Source: Pavlovales sp. CCMP2436
Lineage: Eukaryota > Haptophyta > Pavlovophyceae > Pavlovales
Assembly (NCBI GenBank): GCA_026770615.1
Contig: MU631521.1
Coordinates: forward strand, 206,559 to 218,766
Direction: 5' to 3'
Length of the DNA: 12,208 nucleotides
Made by a program: the position numbers and the translations under genes. The stretch's first letter is position 1; each line of letters starts with the position of its first letter. Positions 8,099 through 12,208 of the stretch are shown here, piece by piece. A model generated the notes under the pieces. It did no database searches, was not told the DNA's origin, and saw nothing but the letters and a program-made list of their open reading frames with translations.

Positions 8099-8272
8099 GG
8101 GGGTCACAGGTAATAAGAACGGCGATTTTGAGACTGAGGCTCAGTTCTTATCAAATTACACACGAACAATGACTAAATTTTGCTTAAATTACTCAAATTT
8201 ACTATTGAAGGGCACCAAAAATGAGGCTCAAATTCTTAACGTTATACGGTTTCTTATTGCCTGCGAGTCCCT
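8099..8272. mobile_element. MITE-like foldback unit 1
   Basis: The left end reads GGGGGTCACAGGTAATAAGAA and the right end TTCTTATTGCCTGCGAGTCCCT, which is an imperfect inverted repeat of the left; the inner 8 bp AATAAGAA/TTCTTATT are perfect. The interior (GGCTCAGTTCTTA, TGCTTAAATTACTC, GAAGGGCAC, ATGAGGCTCA) is repeated in unit 2. There is no coding capacity. TA dinucleotides flank the ends, suggesting TA target sites. Confidence 0.65.
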
Positions 8273-8276
8273 GTAT

Positions 8277-8440
8277 AGGGGATCGCGAGCAATAAGAACG
8301 GCGCTTTTGAGACTGAGGTTCAGTTTCTTAGCAAATATTACACACAAAAATGGTCAAATTTCGCTTAAATTACTCTTGAAGGGCACACAAAATGAGGCTC
8401 AGTTTCTTAACGTTACGGTTTCTTATTCCCCTCGACCCCC
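8277..8440. mobile_element. MITE-like foldback unit 2
   Basis: Second copy of the preceding unit in the same orientation, separated by only four bases (GTAT). Its ends are AGGGGATCGCGAGCAATAAG and CTTATTCCCCTCGACCCCC. The facing ends of the two units form an imperfect hairpin around 8248-8300. A short internal deletion relative to unit 1 lies near 8374. Confidence 0.65.
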
Positions 8441-8470
8441 TCTACTTGAGCCCAGACCAAACCTCCGCGA

Positions 8471-8513
8471 ATTTTACGGGATCGTAGAAAACCGCAAATT
8501 TTACGGGATCGTA
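8471..8513. repeat. Short tandem duplication (27-bp period)
   Basis: ATTTTACGGGATCGTA occurs at 8471-8486 and 8498-8513, with related flanking sequence (GTAGAAAACCGC between). It abuts the start of direct repeat copy 2. Confidence 0.75.
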
Positions 8514-8635
8514 AAAAAGATCGACCAGTATTAAAATTACATACAATAAATCTTAAACTCACGATCTAAAACTAGGATCCACGCAAAATCGAGGGCTCGA
8601 AAAGCTCACAAGAGCCAATTTGCAAGAACGGGCCT
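8512..8635. repeat. Direct repeat R1, copy 2, with two insertions
   Basis: Matches 7717-7814. Relative to copy 1 it carries about 12 extra bases (GGATCCACGCAA region, 8574-8586) and about 14 extra bases (8612-8626) bounded by a repeated CAAGA, a pattern typical of slippage or small deletion between microrepeats. The 206-bp inverted-repeat element begins exactly at its right end. Confidence 0.85.
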
Positions 8636-8839
8636 CAGGTTTCCCTTTATTTCAACCGTGTTTACAAATTTCTGAAGCGAGATGTGGCCCTTTCTTATAA
8701 TTCATAAGGACGTTTATTTTATTGGGTTCTCAGAGCTTATAATTCTAAGGAAGGGCCACATCTCGCTTCAGGAATTTGTAGACACGGTAGAAATAAATCA
8801 AAAATTTGTAAACATGGTTAAAATAAAGGGAAGCCTGAG
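8634..8839. mobile_element. 206-bp inverted-repeat element (MITE-like)
   Basis: The outer arms are 8634-8671 and 8801-8839, starting CTCAGG and ending CCTGAG. Longer inner arms pair 8645-8694 with 8749-8798, sharing the GAAGCGAGATGTGGCCC core. The right side carries the terminal part twice (8773-8798 and 8801-8839), so the right arm has been partly duplicated. The 54-nt loop has a repeated CTTATAATTC. No coding capacity. Single-stranded, it would fold into a hairpin of about 50 bp. Confidence 0.8.
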
Positions 8840-9383
8840 TTGCCAGCCCTTACACCATTGACTGAGTCCAAGACTGAGTTTTGGTGAAAAGGACCCTGAC
8901 GTAGTTTTTTGATGCACCTGGGGTACATCAAAAACAATTCGCAAAACAAATTGAAACGAACATGGCGCTGGCCCCGCGTGAGGGTGCGTGTGTAAATATA
9001 TAGGAATACGTCCGTCCCCTGACAGGTCTCCACATGGCCCAGGCGTTGAGCAAAACACTTGGATCATGAGACCTTAGCAGAGCACACGGATACCGTCCCC
9101 ACCGCTAAGGCTGATTAGACATATGACAATCGACGACTCTCTGACTGGCGCGCTGACCGGCCGGTGCGCGCGGCCAACTCGGAAGTCATGGGCACCTCGC
9201 AGCCGCCAACTCCCGGCTGAAATATTTCCCTAAAATCCGCACTGCGCAGGTAAGACTCGGCACGCGAGCACGGCGGCGGTCGAAATGACACCTGCTGGTG
9301 AGCACATTGGTCCAGTTTCAGACAGAAGGCGCGCTCGTCGTGCACTTTTAAAATGCCCCGCCCGACTCACCGCGATCTGAGGG
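8840..9383 (+). other. Upstream region of the bestrophin gene, with possible TATA-like site and 5'-UTR intron
   Basis: No protein-coding exon is firmly supported. TAAATATATA at 8992-9001 is TATA-like but sits nearly 400 bp before the ATG. CAG/GTAAGA at 9247-9255 is an excellent 5' splice site, and TTTCAG at 9316-9321 a fair 3' site, so a 72-nt 5'-UTR intron (9250-9321) is possible. The segment 8984-9020 resembles the 5' end of intron 1. These signals need transcript evidence. Confidence 0.35.
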
Positions 9384-11806
9384 ATGGCGCCCATCTCGTC
9401 TCCCAACTCGTCTAACATCCCCGCCTGGTCGCGAGAGGGCAGCCGCAGCGGCAGCCTGCCGGGCCGACCGAGTAGGATGCAGCGCAGCCCCTCCTCGCTC
9501 GCGGCGCAGACAATGGACGACATGATGCACCTGGCCAGGCAGGCGACGGGCCTGGAGCAGTACCACACCGCCTTCGAGCGGCTCCCCGACGATCCCGACC
9601 TCGCGGGCCCTTTGCCACCGATACCCCCGGAGCGCCTCGACCCGCGGCCCGTCACGCGCCTAGGCTCCTTGCTGCTGCATGAGCGAAGGGTCGCGCGCAC
9701 TGCCATCCTCAAGGCCTCGCCCGTGCTGCACTACACGGAGAGCTGGTTTGAGACCTTGTTCACTCTCGCCGAATACGTCCCCCCCACCGTCTTTTGGTTC
9801 GTAGCGGTGAGTGTGTAAATATCTATAAAAACGTCCATCGTCCCCTCGTTGTCATCTGAGCTTATCCCCCCCTCCCCTACCCTCCCACCCTCCTCCCTTG
9901 CTTACCGGATTTGTTCTACTTCTGTAGGTGAGTGTCTCGCTGGTCACCTGGGCTGCCATTGAGTACCCCGACCCGACCAGTGCCGATGACCGGATTCACA
10001 ACACTATGATCGGGTTCATCTCGCTTCTGATCGTCTTCCGAACCAGCCAGGCGTACGCACGGTGGTGGGAGGGGCGCACGCTGTGGGGCGCCATAGTGAA
10101 CTCCACTCGGAATCTCGCGAGCAACGCTGTTTGCTGGATGTTGGAACCCTCGAGGTGCACGCATGTGATGTTTGCCTTTACCACGAAGTAACAGCTACAC
10201 GTGCTAATAACCCCCCCCATTGCCCCCCCCCCACACACACCACCCATCTCCCATCCTGCAGGTATACGCATGTGATTATCTGCACCATTGCGTTCGCCTA
10301 CGCTACCAAACAGAATTTGCGCGGGAAGAAATTCGACTTGGCCGAAATGCACGGATTGTTCCAGGACGACGAGGTGGAGCTCATGAACCAGGTGGAACAC
10401 ATCCCGCTGCTCATGATTGACGAGATCCGCCGCTCGCTCAAGGCGGAGTTGATGGACCAGGGGCCACGCGGAAGCCAGGTAGCTTCTTCTTTTTTTGCGC
10501 ATTCATTGAGGTCTTTGCTAATTGTTGGCCTCTATTTACCCGGGGGACCACCAGCAGGGGACCATAGGAACCGCCATTGGGCCACGGGGCAGCCAGCCCC
10601 CCCCCCCTTTTTTTGCCTATTCCTCAAGCTTTTTGTCATTTTCATTCAATACCCCCCCCCCCCCCAGATGGCCACATCCTACAGCTGGGACTTGGTCGTG
10701 AGTAACGATATCAAGGTAATTATTATTCGTTTTAGTTTTATAACGCTTATTAATTACTATAAAAAACAATAAAACTGATCCCAGTAGAAGAAGAAGAAGA
10801 AGACTTAGTAGAGAAGAAAGAAGAAGTAAGAAGAAGAAGAAGAAGAAGAAGACGTGGTAGAGAAGAAAGAAGAACAGCAAGAAGAAGAAGAAGAAGAAGA
10901 ACAGCAAGAAAAAGAAGAAGAGCAACAAGAAGAAGAAGAAGAAGAAGCAGAACATCAACAACAGCAGCAACAACAGCCATAATAACAACAATAACAATAT
11001 CAATTAAGGCCCTGGTGGACGCGCTCCTTTTAAATCTGGCTAATAAGTAGTATTATCAACTGTGTTCATCATTATGATTAATATTATGATTAGTTTTATT
11101 ATTATTATTACTATCATTATTAAGATTAAGATTTTCATTATCACTTCGCGAGCGTCCACCCGCCGATAATAATGAAACTTAATAATTGAACTGTGCTCCC
11201 CCCCCTTTCCATCCCCTCTCCCCCCCTTAATAAGGCGCCAGTTGATAGTCTACCGGGGACAGACGTCATAATCAGAAATCCTTTCGTTTTTGCGCTTGGT
11301 GGCTGCGAAAGCATAATAATAGTAATAGTAATAAAAAAAATAATAATAATAAGTATGGCTGAATAATAGTAGAGTAATAGTTATGTAATAATAATTATCA
11401 CTATTATCATAGGCACTGGTTGACGCGTTGGGCGGCTGCGAACGCATCGCAAAAACACCGAGTAAGCACGTTTCTTGTTGTTGTTGTTGTTGTTGTGTGT
11501 ATGTGTGGTAGTGTGTAGGCTAACCCCCTCTCCTCCCCTTCCCACTAACACGACCCCCCCCTTGCAGTGCCATTCGGCTACCTGGCTCAGCTGCGCATTA
11601 CCATCCTGCTCTGGCTGACCTCCCCCCCTCCCCTCCTCCCCTACCTACTAACACAAACCCCCCTCCCCTCCTCCCCTCCCCTCTAACACGAACCCCCCCC
11701 CCCCCCCCCCCTGCAGTGCCTTTCGGCTACCTGGCTCAGCTGCGCATGTTCATCCTGCTCTGGCTAATCTCCTGGCCGTTCGCGCTCACGTCGGAGTACG
11801 GGTGGG
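9384..11806 (+). CDS. Bestrophin-family anion channel, six exons, 3' end outside the window
   Basis: Spliced model: 9384-9806, 9928-10154, 10262-10478, 10668-10715, 11413-11461, 11717-11806. It gives 351 codons in one frame, with consistent phases at all five GT-AG junctions. The ATG has a GGGATGG context and an in-frame TGA at 9378-9380 directly upstream. Family marks are: a hydrophobic segment spanning the exon 1/2 join; VFRTSQAYARWWEGRTLWGA (about residues 177-196), the bestrophin signature; RYTHVIICTIAFAYA (about 216-230); CERI.KTP followed by PFGYLAQLR (about 314-331), split across exons 5/6; and SWPFALTSEYGWG at the visible end. Bestrophins are pentameric Cl-/HCO3- channels; algal thylakoid members supply bicarbonate to carbon-concentrating systems, but the roughly 90-residue Ser/Pro/Arg-rich N-terminus does not by itself show plastid targeting. 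The intron 2 donor (GTGCAC) is weak. Degenerate copies of exons 5 and 6 surround the working ones. Confidence 0.88.
10782..10972. repeat. GAA/AAG-rich purine tract in intron 4
   Basis: About 190 bp dominated by AAG and GAA triplets on the plus strand, passing into CAA/CAG-type triplets near 10945-10978 and then ATAACA triplets. There are internal near-repeats (GTAGAGAAGAAAGAAGAA near 10808 and 10857). Long purine tracts can form triplex DNA. The Leu/Phe-rich open frames on the opposite strand are artefacts of this tract. Confidence 0.85.
11009..11026 (+). pseudogene. Degenerate copy of bestrophin exon 5 (first)
   Basis: Directly after an AG (11007-11008), GCCCTGGTGGACGCGCTC encodes ALVDAL, the same six residues that open exon 5 at 11413, with 14 of 18 bases identical. 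The match then stops and the frame closes within about 8 codons. It sits inside intron 4. Confidence 0.6.
11235..11316 (+). pseudogene. Degenerate copy of bestrophin exon 5 (second, interrupted)
   Basis: After an AG at 11233-11234, GCGCCAGTTGATAGTCTA weakly resembles the start of exon 5. Further on, GCTTGGTGGCTGCGAAAGCAT (11296-11316) matches the CERI-coding part of exon 5 at 17 of 21 positions. About 45 unrelated bases separate the halves. The first half alone would not be convincing; the second half is. Confidence 0.5.
11544..11567 (+). promoter_or_regulatory. 3' splice-site module before the first exon 6 copy
   Basis: CACTAAC (branch-point-like), a short spacer, a run of Cs and TTGCAG. 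It matches the module preceding the working exon 6, so the acceptor machinery was duplicated together with the exon. Confidence 0.55.
11568..11623 (+). pseudogene. Upstream duplicate of bestrophin exon 6 (5' half)
   Basis: The 56 bases after TTGCAG match the first 56 bases of exon 6 at about 50 positions and keep the protein reading (PFGYLAQLR, then ILLWLT). After that the sequence dissolves into a C-rich tract and no donor is retained. It could act as an acceptor decoy or a truncated alternative exon. Confidence 0.75.
11644..11716 (+). promoter_or_regulatory. 3' splice-site module of bestrophin exon 6
   Basis: TACTAAC (a perfect yeast-type branch-point match) near 11645, a second CTCTAACACG near 11682, then a run of about 18 Cs and CTGCAG. 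A polypyrimidine tract made almost wholly of C is unusual for a U2-type intron. Confidence 0.6.
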
Positions 11807-11911
11807 GTGCGTTTTTTGCGATTTTTTTTACATAAAGCTACGTACCTGGGCCTCTATTGAACAGGTTGCGTGCGGCTCCGTTTTTTTTTTTTTTTTTTTG
11901 GTTGTTTATGG

Positions 11912-11967
11912 TTCTGCTCTGGCTGGTCTCGTAACCTTGTGCACTAGCATCGGAGTACAGGTGGGGT
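11912..11967 (+). pseudogene. Degenerate copy of bestrophin exon 6 (3' half, with stop)
   Basis: TTCTGCTCTGGCTGGTCTC...TCGGAGTAC..GTGGGGTGC aligns with the second half of exon 6 and its donor. In the matching frame a TAA replaces the Trp codon of the SWPFAL stretch. A 20-base T run directly upstream separates it from a possible remnant of the first half near 11838-11880. Confidence 0.65.
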
Positions 11968-12069
11968 GCATTTTAATCAGTCATTTATCATTGGTTTTGT
12001 CTTTTGTCTTTTTTGTTGTTCGTTATTGTTGTCGTTCTTTGTCTTATTGGTATTATTAGTAATTCTCTT

Positions 12070-12125
12070 TGGTGTGGCTGATCTCCTGGTCCTTCGCACT
12101 CACGTCGGAGTACGCGTGGGGTGCG
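12070..12125 (+). pseudogene. Copy of bestrophin exon 6 (3' half, reading frame intact)
   Basis: Encodes WLISWSFALTSEYAWG against WLISWPFALTSEYGWG in exon 6, including the same GG/GTGCG donor. The exon 6 5' half is absent and the nearest AG (12058-12059) would put this segment out of frame, so it does not look directly usable. Confidence 0.7.
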
Positions 12126-12142
12126 CGCGGCCATTTTTTTCT

Positions 12143-12208
12143 TTCACTAAAGCAGCCTGTTTTCATTTACTAGAGCAGCCTGTTCTCTTTCACTAGAGCA
12201 GCCTGTTC
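12143..12208. repeat. 23-bp tandem repeat running off the window end
   Basis: Three units with AGCAGCCTGTT at 12151, 12174 and 12197; the consensus is close to TTTCACTAGAGCAGCCTGTTCTC. It probably continues beyond the window and lies in the intron after bestrophin exon 6. Confidence 0.85.

Noticed and set aside
8169..8534. 121-codon plus-strand frame
   Set aside because: It lies within the two MITE-like units, and its internal repeats are simply the DNA repeat translated.
10062..10772. One continuous plus-strand frame through 10062-10772 as a single exon
   Set aside because: It runs through a C-rich intron and starts in the wrong frame for the bestrophin signature. Splicing at 10154/10262 and 10478/10668 gives the family sequence.
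10617..11003. Leu/Phe-rich minus-strand frames suggesting membrane proteins
   Set aside because: They are translations of the GAA/AAG tract inside a bestrophin intron.

Overview
The window looks like nuclear DNA of a microbial eukaryote, most likely a unicellular alga. The signs are GT-AG introns in a gene that is otherwise collinear with its protein family, a Sel1-repeat/MYND-finger protein, a decayed Ty1/copia retrotransposon, several small inverted-repeat elements, and GC-rich exons set in AT-rich or C-rich non-coding DNA. I cannot fix the lineage from sequence alone. Nothing in the window suggests a bacterium.

Layout from left to right. Positions 2-913 (+) hold the 3' part of a gene with five 36-residue Sel1-like repeats and a C-terminal MYND zinc finger. 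Positions 914-2200 have no gene but contain a cluster of five hairpins just beyond the 3' end of a retroelement. Positions 2202-5120 (-) are a dead, 5'-truncated copia pol (integrase, reverse transcriptase, RNase H) with two frameshifts and three internal nonsense codons. Positions 5374-5972 (+) are a broken gene of unknown family ending in a four-cysteine zinc-ribbon-like motif. It runs straight into a GAGCGCC-type degenerate repeat. Positions 6228-6528 hold a nest of direct and inverted repeats. Positions 6607-7657 (-) hold an unrecognised, Gln/Pro-rich, apparently frameshifted reading frame. Positions 7717-8839 are a repeat patchwork: a duplicated ~100-bp segment, a tRNA-like relic, two adjacent MITE-like foldback units and a 206-bp inverted-repeat element.

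Positions 9384-11806 (+) hold a bestrophin-family anion channel gene, reconstructed here as six exons, with the 3' end beyond the window. This is the most interesting locus. Exons 5 and 6 are accompanied by degenerate tandem copies: three versions of exon 5 and four partial versions of exon 6. Several 3' splice sites use long poly-C tracts, and around exon 6 these follow CTAAC-type branch-point sequences. The 5' end of intron 1 has a related copy about 820 bp upstream.

The live genes (Sel1/MYND protein, bestrophin channel, perhaps the minus-strand hypothetical) show no shared pathway. The region reads as gene islands separated by transposon debris. I see no prokaryote-style operon, CRISPR array or rRNA.
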